Shown: one piece after another, positions 1-7,561 of the stretch | Layout of the letters: each line of letters opens with the position of its first letter | Position numbering within the stretch: the stretch's first letter is position 1 | Source of the DNA: Micromonospora inyonensis | GTDB lineage: Bacteria > Actinomycetota > Actinomycetes > Mycobacteriales > Micromonosporaceae | Length of the DNA stretch: 64,000 nucleotides | Assembly (NCBI RefSeq): GCF_900091415.1 | Contig: NZ_FMHU01000001.1 | Coordinates: 62,001 to 126,000, forward strand | Reading direction: 5' to 3' | Made by a program: the position numbers and the translations under genes | Notes under the pieces: model-generated | Databases searched by the model: none | The model's input: only the letters and a program-made list of their open reading frames with translations | What the model was told of the DNA's origin: nothing

Positions 1-70
1 GACAGAACGCACGGGCGGAGCGGTCGGTTCATCCACACCCGGATGAATACCCCGGCCCCGCGTGAAGTAT

Positions 71-97
71 CCGCCCGCACCGTCGCGGGGCGGGCGG
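71..97 (-). terminator. possible terminator after murQ
   Basis: Arms CCGCCCG (71-77) and CGGGCGG (91-97) can pair just downstream of the murQ stop on the minus strand. There is no T-run, so this is a weak GC-rich candidate. A second small inverted repeat, TTCATCC/GGATGAA, lies at 28-47. I see no gene in 1-150. Confidence 0.3.
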
Positions 98-150
98 CCC
101 GGTAGCGAGTGGGGCGGGCAGCTCCCCAGGTGGCGAGGGAGCGAGCAGCC

Positions 151-1086
151 TCAGGTAGCGAGCAGGGCGATCGCGCCGCGTACCTGGTCGCCCGAGCGGG
201 CGAGCGCGGCCCGCGCCTTCGTCACGTCGGCACCGGAGACCAGGGAGACCAGGGCGGTCTTCAGGTCGCCGTCGGCCGCGTTCAGCGCCTGCCGGCAGAG
301 TTCCTCGCTGCACCCGGTCGCCTCGACCAGGATCGTGATCATCCGACCCCGGAGCTTGGCGTTGGTGGCCACCACGTCGATCATGAGGTTCGAGTAGACC
401 CGGCCGAGCCGGACCATGACGGCGGTGGAGAAGGCGTTGAGCACCAGCTTCTGCGCGGTGCCCGCCTTCATCCGGGTCGAGCCGGTCACCACCTCGGGGC
501 CGGTGTCGACCCCGATGAAGACGTCCACGTCCCGGGCGGCGTCGGCATCCGGATTGGCGCAGAGCAGCACCGTCGCGGCCTGCCGGGCCCGGGACGCGGC
601 CAGCGCCCCGAGAACGTACGGCGTACGTCCGCTGGCGGCCAGGCCGACCACGACGTCACCGGCGGCCACGCACTCGGTCGCCTCGGCGGACCCGAGCCGG
701 TGGTTGTCCTCGGCGTCCTCGACCGCCTGCCACATCGCGTCCTGCCCGCCCGCCAGGTGGGCGCAGAACCAGTGCCGCGGGGAGTTGAAGGTGGGGATGA
801 GCTCGACCGCGTCGAGGGCGCCGAGGCGACCGGAGGTGCCCGCACCGAAGTAGTGCACCCGCCGTCCCGTCCGCAGCGCCGTCACGGCGAGGTCGACGGC
901 AGCGGCGATCTCGTCGAGCACCTCGGCCACGGCCGCCGGTGCCCGCCGGTCCGCCTCGTTGATGACCGTGAGCATGTCCCGGGTGGGCATCAGGTCGAGG
1001 TCGGCGCTGAGCGGGTTACGCCGTTCGGTCGGCGCACCCACCCGGACCACCGGACGGACCTCGGACGGCACTTGGTCGGTGGTCAT
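151..1086 (-). CDS. murQ: N-acetylmuramic acid 6-phosphate etherase
   Basis: Cytoplasmic lyase that cleaves the D-lactyl ether of MurNAc-6-phosphate to give GlcNAc-6-phosphate in cell-wall recycling. The 311-residue protein has the family's usual length and a single SIS sugar-isomerase fold. Visible signatures are the phosphosugar-binding stretch HYFGAGTSGRLGALDAVEL, whose Glu corresponds to the family's catalytic acid, the following PTFNSP segment, and the later VTGSTRMKAGTAQK loop that is very typical of MurQ. The ATG overlaps the stop of the upstream RpiR regulator by 4 bases, so the two form one operon transcribed leftwards. The regulator most likely responds to a MurQ substrate or product; that is inference from gene order. 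Confidence 0.95.
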   Translation of the reverse strand: MTTDQVPSEVRPVVRVGAPTERRNPLSADLDLMPTRDMLTVINEADRRAPAAVAEVLDEIAAAVDLAVTALRTGRRVHYFGAGTSGRLGALDAVELIPTFNSPRHWFCAHLAGGQDAMWQAVEDAEDNHRLGSAEATECVAAGDVVVGLAASGRTPYVLGALAASRARQAATVLLCANPDADAARDVDVFIGVDTGPEVVTGSTRMKAGTAQKLVLNAFSTAVMVRLGRVYSNLMIDVVATNAKLRGRMITILVEATGCSEELCRQALNAADGDLKTALVSLVSGADVTKARAALARSGDQVRGAIALLAT

Positions 1087-2051
1087 GCCTTCCTCCGGGT
1101 GGAGCCGACCCGGTGGGACTTGACGGCGTCGGCGGTGACCTCCAGGGCCTTCCGGGCCCGGGCACGGTTGCGGGCGGCGACCCCGACGAAGAGGCAGTCG
1201 ACCACGGTGAGCTGGGCGAGGCGGCTGGCCATCGCCCCGGAGCGGTACGTCGTCTCACGGGCCGCCGTGGTGAGGACGAAGTCCGCGTCCTCGGTGATCG
1301 GCGACCGGGGGTAGTTGGTCAGGGCGACGGTGAGGGCACCCTGGGCGCGCGCCTGTTCCAGCACCTCGATCACGTCGGAGGTCGTCCCGGTGTGGGAGAT
1401 GCCCACCGCCACGTCACCCCGGCCGAGCAGGGCGGCCGAGGTGAGCGCGGTGTGCACGTCGGGGAAGTAGAAGGCGGTGCGACCGATACGGTGGAGCTTC
1501 TGCTGGAAGTCCGAGGCGACGAATCCGCTGGCCCCGGCACCGTAGATGTCGATCCGGCCGGCGTGGGAGATCGCCTCCACCACCTGCTCGCAGACGGCCG
1601 GGTCGAGCTGCTCGGCCGTCTCCTCGACGGCGCGGGCGTCGTTGAACGCGATGGTGGCGATGATCTGGGCGAGGTCGGCTCCGGGCGGGATGTCACCCCC
1701 GACGACCCGTGCGTCCAGTGGCTCGACCCGGCGTGCCGCCTCGGCGGCGAGTCGGATCCGCAGCTGCGGGTAACCGTTCATGCCGACCGAGCGACAGAAC
1801 CGGATGACCGTCGCCTCCGATGTCTCGGCGGCGGTGGCGAGGTCGGTGATGGTCCGGCGCGCGGCGTCGGCCGGGTCGGCGACGACCAGGCGGGCGACCC
1901 GCTGCTCGGCCGGCGAGAGCGAGGGCAGCAGGCCGCTGATGTGGACGATCAGGCCACCGGGCTCGTGGCTCTGGCCCACGGGGCCGCCCGGCCCGCTTCT
2001 CGCTGATCCGCCGGGCTCGTTCCTCGCGGAAATCTTCGGACTCTTCGCCAC
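1083..2051 (-). CDS. MurR/RpiR-family transcriptional regulator
   Basis: 322-residue regulator with an N-terminal RpiR helix-turn-helix (about residues 35-105, including TSEATVIRFCRSVGMNGYPQL) and a C-terminal SIS domain (about 150-280, with DIYGAGASGFVASDFQQKL and GISHTGTTSDVIEVL) that should bind a phosphosugar. It is the first gene of the murR-murQ operon. I keep the GTG at 2051 because a consensus promoter (TTGACG, 17 bp, TAAGTT) ends six bases before it, the geometry of a leaderless actinobacterial start. A perfect 19-bp inverted repeat overlaps that -10 box, so autoregulation is likely. The first 34 residues are Gly/Pro-rich and unlike the family, so an internal GTG start cannot be fully excluded. 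Confidence 0.9.
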   Translation of the reverse strand: MAKSPKISARNEPGGSARSGPGGPVGQSHEPGGLIVHISGLLPSLSPAEQRVARLVVADPADAARRTITDLATAAETSEATVIRFCRSVGMNGYPQLRIRLAAEAARRVEPLDARVVGGDIPPGADLAQIIATIAFNDARAVEETAEQLDPAVCEQVVEAISHAGRIDIYGAGASGFVASDFQQKLHRIGRTAFYFPDVHTALTSAALLGRGDVAVGISHTGTTSDVIEVLEQARAQGALTVALTNYPRSPITEDADFVLTTAARETTYRSGAMASRLAQLTVVDCLFVGVAARNRARARKALEVTADAVKSHRVGSTRRKA

Positions 2052-2052
2052 G

Positions 2053-2086
2053 GATGAAACTTACTTTCATCAGGCGTAGGCGTCAA
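2053..2086 (-). promoter_or_regulatory. leaderless promoter and operator of the murR-murQ operon
   Basis: On the minus strand the -35 TTGACG (2081-2086) and -10 TAAGTT (2058-2063) are separated by 17 bp, and six bases follow before the GTG at 2051. The perfect inverted repeat GATGAAAGTAAGTTTCATC (2053-2071; 7-bp arms, 5-bp spacer) covers the -10 box. A dimeric repressor bound there would block RNA polymerase. The adjacent RpiR protein is the obvious candidate (inference). Confidence 0.75.
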
Positions 2087-2124
2087 CCACGATCCGGCTT
2101 GTCGGGAAAACTCGTGCCGAGTGG

Positions 2125-3132
2125 TCACCGCCGACCGTCAGCGTGCCACTCCCGTAGAACGGCCGCCTCGGCCGCCGGGTCGAGTCCACCCTGCCGGACG
2201 GCCCCGGGCTCGGCGTCCATCCAGGCCAGGGTCCTCCGGGCGCTCTCCGCCACCGGACGGGTGACCAGTCCGGCCGCGAGCGCGGGACGGGCGTCCCGGG
2301 CGAGGAAGCCGACCCACTCCGCGCCGGGCACCCACAACGGGAGCGACCGCTCCCCCGACCAGGGACGGACGTCCCGGGCCTGGAGGAAGTCGGCATCCAC
2401 CCAGGTCAACTGCGGTTCGGGCGAGCCGACACCGGCCGCGATCCCGCGCAGCGCCTCCGCCCGGGGCACCGCCGCGCCGATGCCGTCGTAGGTGCCGGTC
2501 AGACCGGTCCCGGCCGCGTGCAGCAGCCAGGCCGCCAGGTCGTCGACGTCGACGTACTGCACCGGATCGTCCGGTGCGCCGGGGGCGAGGACCTCGCCGC
2601 CCGCTTTGAGCCGCCGCACCCAGTAGGGGAACCGGTCGCTCGGGTCCTCCGGCCCGACGATCAGGCCGGCCCGGCAGACGAAGAGCCGCTCCACCGCCTC
2701 GGCGTAAGCCCGCTCGATGCTGACCTTGCATTCGCCGTACCACTGGAAATCCGGGCCGGGGCCGGACACGCCGGCCGGGGCGGGTGGCAGCAGCGGGGTG
2801 TCCGCGACGCCCCCGCCCGGGGTCGCGAAGCGGGCGTAGACGGAGATGCTGGAGACGAAGGACCAGTGGTCGACCCGGTCGGCGAGCGCGGCGAGAGTGT
2901 GGTGGGCCTGGTCCAGCCAACGGGTCACGTCGATCGCCGCGTCGAACCGCTCGCCGTCGAGCGGAGCGAGCCCGGCGGGGTCGGACCGGTCCGCCGCCAC
3001 GAAGCGCACGCCCGGTACCGGCACACCGGAGGTGCCCCGGGCGACGCAGGTGACGTCGTGCCCCTGCACGAGGGCGAGCCGTGCCACCGCCCGGCCGAGG
3101 AATTGGGTACCACCGAGGATGAGGAGTCGCAT
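2125..3132 (-). CDS. NAD-dependent epimerase/dehydratase-family protein
   Basis: 335-residue extended-SDR protein. The N-terminus MRLLILGGTQFLGRAVARLA is a Rossmann GGxxFxG dinucleotide-binding motif, and WYGECK later in the chain supplies the YxxxK-like element. The family includes nucleoside-diphosphate-sugar epimerases and isoflavone-reductase-like enzymes; the substrate cannot be told from the sequence. I chose the ATG at 3132 because the Rossmann strand begins there, while the longer reading frame to 3210 adds a low-complexity N-terminus. The gene is divergent from the SDR gene at 4394, and the IS630-type element now separates the two. Confidence 0.8.
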   Translation of the reverse strand: MRLLILGGTQFLGRAVARLALVQGHDVTCVARGTSGVPVPGVRFVAADRSDPAGLAPLDGERFDAAIDVTRWLDQAHHTLAALADRVDHWSFVSSISVYARFATPGGGVADTPLLPPAPAGVSGPGPDFQWYGECKVSIERAYAEAVERLFVCRAGLIVGPEDPSDRFPYWVRRLKAGGEVLAPGAPDDPVQYVDVDDLAAWLLHAAGTGLTGTYDGIGAAVPRAEALRGIAAGVGSPEPQLTWVDADFLQARDVRPWSGERSLPLWVPGAEWVGFLARDARPALAAGLVTRPVAESARRTLAWMDAEPGAVRQGGLDPAAEAAVLREWHADGRR

Positions 3133-3234
3133 GGCGACGATGCTGCGCCCGGTGGACCGGACCCGCCAGGCCGGTTGGCCCTGGGCAGAAGGGTTACGCC
3201 CTGGGCGCAACCCCGGCCCGGACGGAAACCGCTA

Positions 3235-3265
3235 GTGTTGCGTCTCAGTTTTGGCTAGCCGTTTG
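3235..3265. repeat. left terminal inverted repeat of the IS630 element
   Basis: This end pairs, with mismatches, with the complement of about 4352-4381. Shared blocks in order are GTGTT, GTCTC, TGG and TAGCC. The outer edge abuts the TA at 3233-3234. Confidence 0.75.
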
Positions 3266-4345
3266 TTGGAGGGCGACGCGTCCACGCCGGACCTTGGCCA
3301 GGATCGATTCGGCGGTCGCGGTCCATACGAACGGCTTCGGGTCGTCGTTGTGCACCCGCAGGTACTCCTCGATCGCTCTGACGAGGTCATCCACGCTGCG
3401 GAACACGCCACGGCGGATCATCTTGTCGGTCAGTTCGGCGAACCAACGCTCGACCATGTTCAGCCAGGACGAGCTGGTTGGGGTGAAGTGCAGGTGGAAG
3501 CGCGGATGCTTGGCCAGCCAGGCCTTGACGTTCGGGTGGGTGTGGGTGCCGTAGTTGTCGACGATCATGTGGATCTGCAGCTTGCGGGGAACCGACGTGT
3601 CGATAGTGCGCAGGAAGCGCAGGAACTCGTCATGGCGGTGCCGGGCGAAGCACTTGCCGATGACCTTGCCGGTCAGCACGTCCAGTGCCGCGAACAGTGT
3701 CGTGGTGCCATGCCGTTTGTAGTCATGGGTCATCGTGCCGGCCCGACCGGGCTTGAGTGGCAGGCTCGGCTGGGTACGGTCCAACGCCTGGATCTGCGAT
3801 TTCTCGTCCATGCACAAGACCACGGCCTTGTCCGGCGGGTTCAGGTACAGGCCCACGACGTCGACGAGTTTCTCCTCGAACCGCTTGTCGTTCGACAGCT
3901 TGAACGTCTCCACCAGGTGCGGCTTGAGCCCCCGCGCGTCCCATACCCGCTGCACAGTAGCCTTCGACACGCCGACCCTGGCCGCCATCGACCGGCACGA
4001 CCAATGCGTGGCCCCCTCGGGCCGCGAATGCAGCGTCAGTTCCACGATCTGGTCGATCACCGCCTGCGGGATCGACGGCTTGCGGCCCCGACCCGCCGCT
4101 ACCTTGCCCAGGTCGGTGAGCCCACGCTCGGCGAACTCCGCCCGCCACGCCCTCACCGTCATCCGGGTCACCCCCGTCAGCACGGCGATGTCGGTGTTGG
4201 ACACCCCGGCGGCCGCGTGCAGCAGCACCTGCGCCCGCTGGACCAGACGGTGCTCCGCGGTCCGCGACCTAGCCAGAGACTCCAGCAGCTCACGCTGGCC
4301 CGGATCAAGCGCCAATGGCGCAGCGGCACGACTCACGACCAGCAT
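3245..4345 (-). CDS. IS630-family transposase
   Basis: 366-residue DDE transposase. The N-terminal third holds a helix-turn-helix pair (SNTDIAVLTGVTRMTVRAWR and GVSKATVQRVWDARG) that would bind the terminal repeats. The catalytic core shows the three acidic residues in typical context: CMDEKSQIQ, HMIVDNYGTHTH and SSWLNMVERWF, the last giving the Glu. The length is normal for a one-frame IS630 transposase and there is no frameshift. It fills the element almost end to end and is transcribed opposite to the SDR gene it interrupts. Confidence 0.95.
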   Translation of the reverse strand: MLVVSRAAAPLALDPGQRELLESLARSRTAEHRLVQRAQVLLHAAAGVSNTDIAVLTGVTRMTVRAWRAEFAERGLTDLGKVAAGRGRKPSIPQAVIDQIVELTLHSRPEGATHWSCRSMAARVGVSKATVQRVWDARGLKPHLVETFKLSNDKRFEEKLVDVVGLYLNPPDKAVVLCMDEKSQIQALDRTQPSLPLKPGRAGTMTHDYKRHGTTTLFAALDVLTGKVIGKCFARHRHDEFLRFLRTIDTSVPRKLQIHMIVDNYGTHTHPNVKAWLAKHPRFHLHFTPTSSSWLNMVERWFAELTDKMIRRGVFRSVDDLVRAIEEYLRVHNDDPKPFVWTATAESILAKVRRGRVALQQTASQN

Positions 4346-4351
4346 CGTACC

Positions 4352-4381
4352 AACTGGCTATCCATTTCAGAGACAGAACAC
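4352..4381. repeat. right terminal inverted repeat of the IS630 element
   Basis: Complementary, with mismatches, to the left end at 3235. The outer edge AACAC abuts the duplicated TA at 4382-4383, which is also the TA of the SDR gene's -10 box. Confidence 0.75.
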
Positions 4382-4387
4382 TAGCGT
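4382..4387 (+). promoter_or_regulatory. -10 box of the SDR gene, hit by the IS element
   Basis: TAGCGT lies exactly six bases before the ATG at 4394, the usual layout of a leaderless actinobacterial promoter. Its first two bases are the right-hand copy of the TA duplicated on insertion. The -10 is therefore intact, but everything upstream, including the -35 region, is now IS sequence. Confidence 0.6.
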
Positions 4388-4393
4388 GTCCTC

Positions 4394-5071
4394 ATGGCGG
4401 AGCGGAGCGTACTGGTCACGGGTGGCACGGGCGGGCTGGGTGGCGCGGTGACCGCCGCCTTCGCGGCAGCGGGCTGGCGGGTGGTGGTGGCCGATCTGCG
4501 TCCGGCCGAGGACGACGGATCGCTCGCCGTCGCCGCCGATCTCACCGACCCGGCCGGAGCGGCCCGCGCGGTGGAGGTGGCCGCGGGCGAGCCGGCGGCG
4601 CCGCTGCGCGCGGTGGTCAACCTGGTCGGCGGGTACGCCAGCGGCGGGCTGGTGCACGAGACGCCGATCGAGGAGTTCGACCGGATGCTCACCCTGAACC
4701 TGCGCCCGACGTACCTGGTCACCCGGGCGGCACTGCCCCGGCTGACGGCGGCCGGAGGCGGCGCGGTGGTCTGCGTGTCGGCACGGGCCGCGCTCGCGCC
4801 CTTCCCCGGGGTGGCCGGCTACGTGACCGCCAAGGCGGCGGTGCTGGCGTTCGCCAACGCGGTCGCGGTGGAGTACCGCGCGAGCGGGGTGCGCTGCAAC
4901 ACCGTCCTGCCGAGCGTGATCGACACTCCGGCCAACCGGGCCGCCCAGCCCGACGCCGACCACAGCCGGTGGGTCGCCCCGGCGGAGATCGCCCCGGTGG
5001 TGCGCTTCCTGGCCAGCGACGAGTCCGCGCCGACCAGCGGCGCGGCGGTCCCGGTGCACGGCCGCGCCTGA
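4394..5071 (+). CDS. short-chain dehydrogenase/reductase
   Basis: 225-residue classical SDR, an NAD(P)-dependent oxidoreductase. It shows the nucleotide-binding VTGGTGGLGGAV at residues 9-20 and the active-site Ser in CVSARAAL followed by YVTAK (the YxxxK motif). The substrate is unknown. The chain is slightly shorter than the usual 245-260 residues. The start is supported by TAGCGT six bases upstream. The IS630-type element sits directly upstream and has replaced the gene's -35 region, so expression may be altered. The downstream neighbour is convergent. Confidence 0.9.
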   Translation: MAERSVLVTGGTGGLGGAVTAAFAAAGWRVVVADLRPAEDDGSLAVAADLTDPAGAARAVEVAAGEPAAPLRAVVNLVGGYASGGLVHETPIEEFDRMLTLNLRPTYLVTRAALPRLTAAGGGAVVCVSARAALAPFPGVAGYVTAKAAVLAFANAVAVEYRASGVRCNTVLPSVIDTPANRAAQPDADHSRWVAPAEIAPVVRFLASDESAPTSGAAVPVHGRA

Positions 5072-5113
5072 CCGCTCCGCCGGGCGGTCAGGCGACGGGC
5101 ACCCGCGGCCCGG

Positions 5114-5839
5114 TCACGGGTGGGCGGGGGCCGCCAGCGGGGTGAGCAGGGGTGTCCGGGTCACCGGCGACCCGGTCGCCCGGAGCCAGGCCGCCAGGTG
5201 GTCGCGGATCTGCCGGGTCACCTCGTCCGGGGTCCGGTTGGCGTCGATCACCACGAACGTCGGGAACTCCGGCAGCGACCGGTACGCCGCGTCGGCCGCC
5301 CGGAGGTAGTCGATCGGTTCGTGGTCGGTGCCGCGCCGTTCGATCCGCCGGTACGCCTCCCTTGGATCGACCGTGAGCAGGAAGGTGACCTGCGGCGACG
5401 GAAAGAGGCGGTAGGCCAGTCGGGCCAGCCGCTCACCGCGCCGACCGTCGTGGGCGCGGATGCTGGCGTACTGGCAGACGGCGTACCGGTCCATCACCGC
5501 CGTCCGGCCGGTGAGCAGGGCGCCGAGCAGCGCCCGCGCGATGGCGAGCCACCGCAGCACCGATTCGACGGCGAGCATGCCGCGGTTGCCGAGCAGTCCC
5601 TGGGCGTCCCGGCGACCGAGCCGCTGGGCGAGCCGGCCGAGCCAGGCGCGTCCGCCCGCGTTGCGGTGGTAGGTGGCCGGCAGCCCGGCCACGGTGAGGG
5701 CGTCGGCGAGCCGGTGCGCCTGGGTCGTCTTGCCCGAGCCGTCGATGCCGATCAGAGCGACGGCGCGCAGCCGGGCCCCGCCGCGCCGCGCCCGCAGTGA
5801 TCTGGCCACCCTCCCGAGGATATCCGACCCGTGCTTCAT
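5114..5839 (-). CDS. thymidylate-kinase-like P-loop protein
   Basis: 241-residue nucleotide kinase related to dTMP kinase (Tmk). It has the Walker A motif GIDGSGKTTQAHRL, the substrate-site motif VMDRYAVCQYASIRA and a lid-like RIERRG. Compared with housekeeping Tmk it carries about 25 extra Arg-rich N-terminal residues and lies alone, so it may be a paralogue acting on another nucleotide or an acceptor. A small inverted repeat, GTAGG-N3-CCTAC, lies at 5842-5854 just before the ATG and could be an operator. A housekeeping role is not established. Confidence 0.75.
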   Translation of the reverse strand: MKHGSDILGRVARSLRARRGGARLRAVALIGIDGSGKTTQAHRLADALTVAGLPATYHRNAGGRAWLGRLAQRLGRRDAQGLLGNRGMLAVESVLRWLAIARALLGALLTGRTAVMDRYAVCQYASIRAHDGRRGERLARLAYRLFPSPQVTFLLTVDPREAYRRIERRGTDHEPIDYLRAADAAYRSLPEFPTFVVIDANRTPDEVTRQIRDHLAAWLRATGSPVTRTPLLTPLAAPAHP

Positions 5840-5990
5840 AAGTAGGCAACCTACGGTCAGAGTAGGACGATGCGGACTTAGATCGCATTTTGTGCAGGCT
5901 CCGCCCGGGTGACAGGTGTGGCCGATCGGAATGCCGGGTACGCAACTTCACTGCGAGCACCTGTTCCGCCCACCGACCAGGGAGACTTCG

Positions 5991-6507
5991 ATGGCACAAA
6001 ACGGGGACGCCAGTCTGTTGCACACCCTCAAGCGGGTCGCCGCTGTGCTGAAGCAGTCCGACATCCCCTTCGCCCTGGGCGGCAGCTTCGCCGTCTACGC
6101 GCACGGCGGACACTCCAGCGAGCACGACGTGGACTTCCTGATCCGTCACCAGGACGTCGAGCCGGCCCTCGAGGCTCTGGTGGCCGACGGCTTCACCGCC
6201 GAGCGCCCACCGGAGGACTGGCTGGTCAAGGTCTACGACGACGGGCGGATGGTGGACCTGATCCACCGGCCGATCGAGACCCCGGTCACCGAGGAGACGT
6301 TCGCCGACACCGTGGTGCGGCCGGTGGACGCGATCCACATGCCGGTGCTCTCGGCCACCCAGCTCATGGTGCACAAGCTGCTCAGCTTCTCCCAGCACTA
6401 CTGCGACTTCGCCCGTGGTCTCCCCCTGGCCCGTTCGCTGCGGGAGCAGATCGACTGGGAACGGGTACGGAAGGAGACCCAGCACTCCCCGTACGCTGGG
6501 AGTGCGG
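5991..6507 (+). pseudogene. nucleotidyltransferase-family protein, 3' end lost
   Basis: From the ATG at 5991 (ribosome site AGGGAGA 7-9 bases upstream) the product resembles small MNT-type nucleotidyltransferases: LGGSFAVYAHGGHSSEHDVDFLIR has the GGS and DxD-like (DVD) active-site pattern, and KVYDDGRMVDLIHRP the third acidic position. Similarity ends at ETQHSPYA (about residue 169), where homologues have about 20 more residues. No stop follows: the frame runs on out of phase through the whole permease gene to 7565. I read this as a deletion that removed the gene's end together with the DNA before the permease. A chimeric protein of about 524 residues could in principle be made. The end coordinate given is the junction region. 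Confidence 0.6.
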
Positions 6508-7560
6508 ATGAACTTCGACTTCGCCGACGAGTCACCGAAGCTCGTCATGTTGCTGTACGGCCTGGTGGCCTTCGTCGTGGTGGTGGGCGGTCTGCTCCTG
6601 CTGCTGGACGCGGTGCCGGCCTGGTTCGCCCGTCGTCGGGAGGCCCAGATGGTCGCCGCGGCGGCCAACGGCGTGCCGCTGCCCCGGCGGCGCGCGCAAC
6701 CGCGGGAGGGCGTCTTCGCGCTCTTCTTCCTGACGCCCGCCGTGCTGCTGCTCGTCATCGGGCTGGTCGTACCGGCGGTTCGCACCACGGTCCTGTCGTT
6801 CATGGACGGCGGCAGCGACAACTGGGTGGGGCTGCGCAACTACGGGTGGCTGTTCACCCAGGACGACATCCTGCGCGTAATCATCAACACCATGGTCTGG
6901 GTGCTGCTGGTGCCGCTGATCGCCACCATCATCGGCCTGCTCTACGCGGTCATGGTCGACAAGGCACGGCTGGAGGCGCTCGCCAAGTCGCTGATCTTCA
7001 TGCCGATGGCGATCTCCTTCGTCGGCGCCAGCATCATCTGGAAGTTCGTCTACGCCTATCGGGGCGAGGAGCAGGATCAGATCGGCCTGCTCAACCACAT
7101 CGTGGTGAGCCTGGGCGGCGAACCGAAGCAGTGGTTGCTCGAATCGCCGCTGAACACGCTCCTGCTGATCGTGATCATGGTGTGGATCCAGGCCGGCTTC
7201 GCGATGGTCGTGCTCTCCGCGGCGATCAAGGCGATCCCCGCCGAGATCGTCGAGGCGGCCCGACTGGACGGCGTCAACCCGTGGCAGATGTTCTGGCAGG
7301 TGACCCTGCCCAGCATCCGACCGGCGCTGATCGTGGTCGTGGTGACCATCTCGATCGCCACGCTGAAGGTCTTCGACATCGTCCGGACCAGCACCAACGG
7401 CAACTACGACACCAGCGTGGTCGCCAACGAGATGTACAACCAGGCGTTCCGGTACGGCCAGAACGGGCAGGGCGCCGCGCTGGCGGTCTTCCTCTTCGTC
7501 CTGGTCATCCCGATCGTGATCTACCAGATCCGCAACTTGCGGCAGCAGCGGGAGGGCTGA
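6508..7560 (+). CDS. sugar ABC transporter permease, MalF/AglF-like
   Basis: 350-residue inner-membrane permease of the carbohydrate-uptake CUT1 family. An N-terminal helix (about 10-32) precedes a cytoplasmic basic segment and then the six-helix transport core. The EAA loop that docks the ATPase is EAARLDGVNPWQMFWQVTLPS. The ATG at 6508 has GGGAG seven bases upstream. The second permease follows after one base. In related clusters a solute-binding-protein gene precedes this one; here it is absent and a truncated nucleotidyltransferase gene abuts directly. No ATPase is encoded nearby, which is common where one shared MsiK-type ATPase serves many importers. Confidence 0.93.
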   Translation: MNFDFADESPKLVMLLYGLVAFVVVVGGLLLLLDAVPAWFARRREAQMVAAAANGVPLPRRRAQPREGVFALFFLTPAVLLLVIGLVVPAVRTTVLSFMDGGSDNWVGLRNYGWLFTQDDILRVIINTMVWVLLVPLIATIIGLLYAVMVDKARLEALAKSLIFMPMAISFVGASIIWKFVYAYRGEEQDQIGLLNHIVVSLGGEPKQWLLESPLNTLLLIVIMVWIQAGFAMVVLSAAIKAIPAEIVEAARLDGVNPWQMFWQVTLPSIRPALIVVVVTISIATLKVFDIVRTSTNGNYDTSVVANEMYNQAFRYGQNGQGAALAVFLFVLVIPIVIYQIRNLRQQREG

Positions 7561-7561
7561 G

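Larger units (their letters stand above)
3235..4381. mobile_element. IS630-family insertion sequence, complete, 1147 bp
   Basis: A single-gene element bounded by imperfect terminal inverted repeats. The left end reads GTGTTGCGTCTCAG and the right end, reversed, GTGTTCTGTCTCTG; a TGG-TAGCC block is shared further in (about 28-30 bp in all). It is flanked by TA on both sides (3233-3234 and 4382-4383), the target duplication expected for IS630/Tc1-mariner elements. Joining the flanks restores the sequence ACCGCTAGCGTGTCC before the SDR gene. The transposase frame is intact, so the insertion may be recent and the element active. Confidence 0.9.

Noticed and set aside
3235..4381. Composite transposon carrying the epimerase and SDR genes
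   Set aside because: Only one IS copy is present, and its TA-flanked ends close around the transposase alone.
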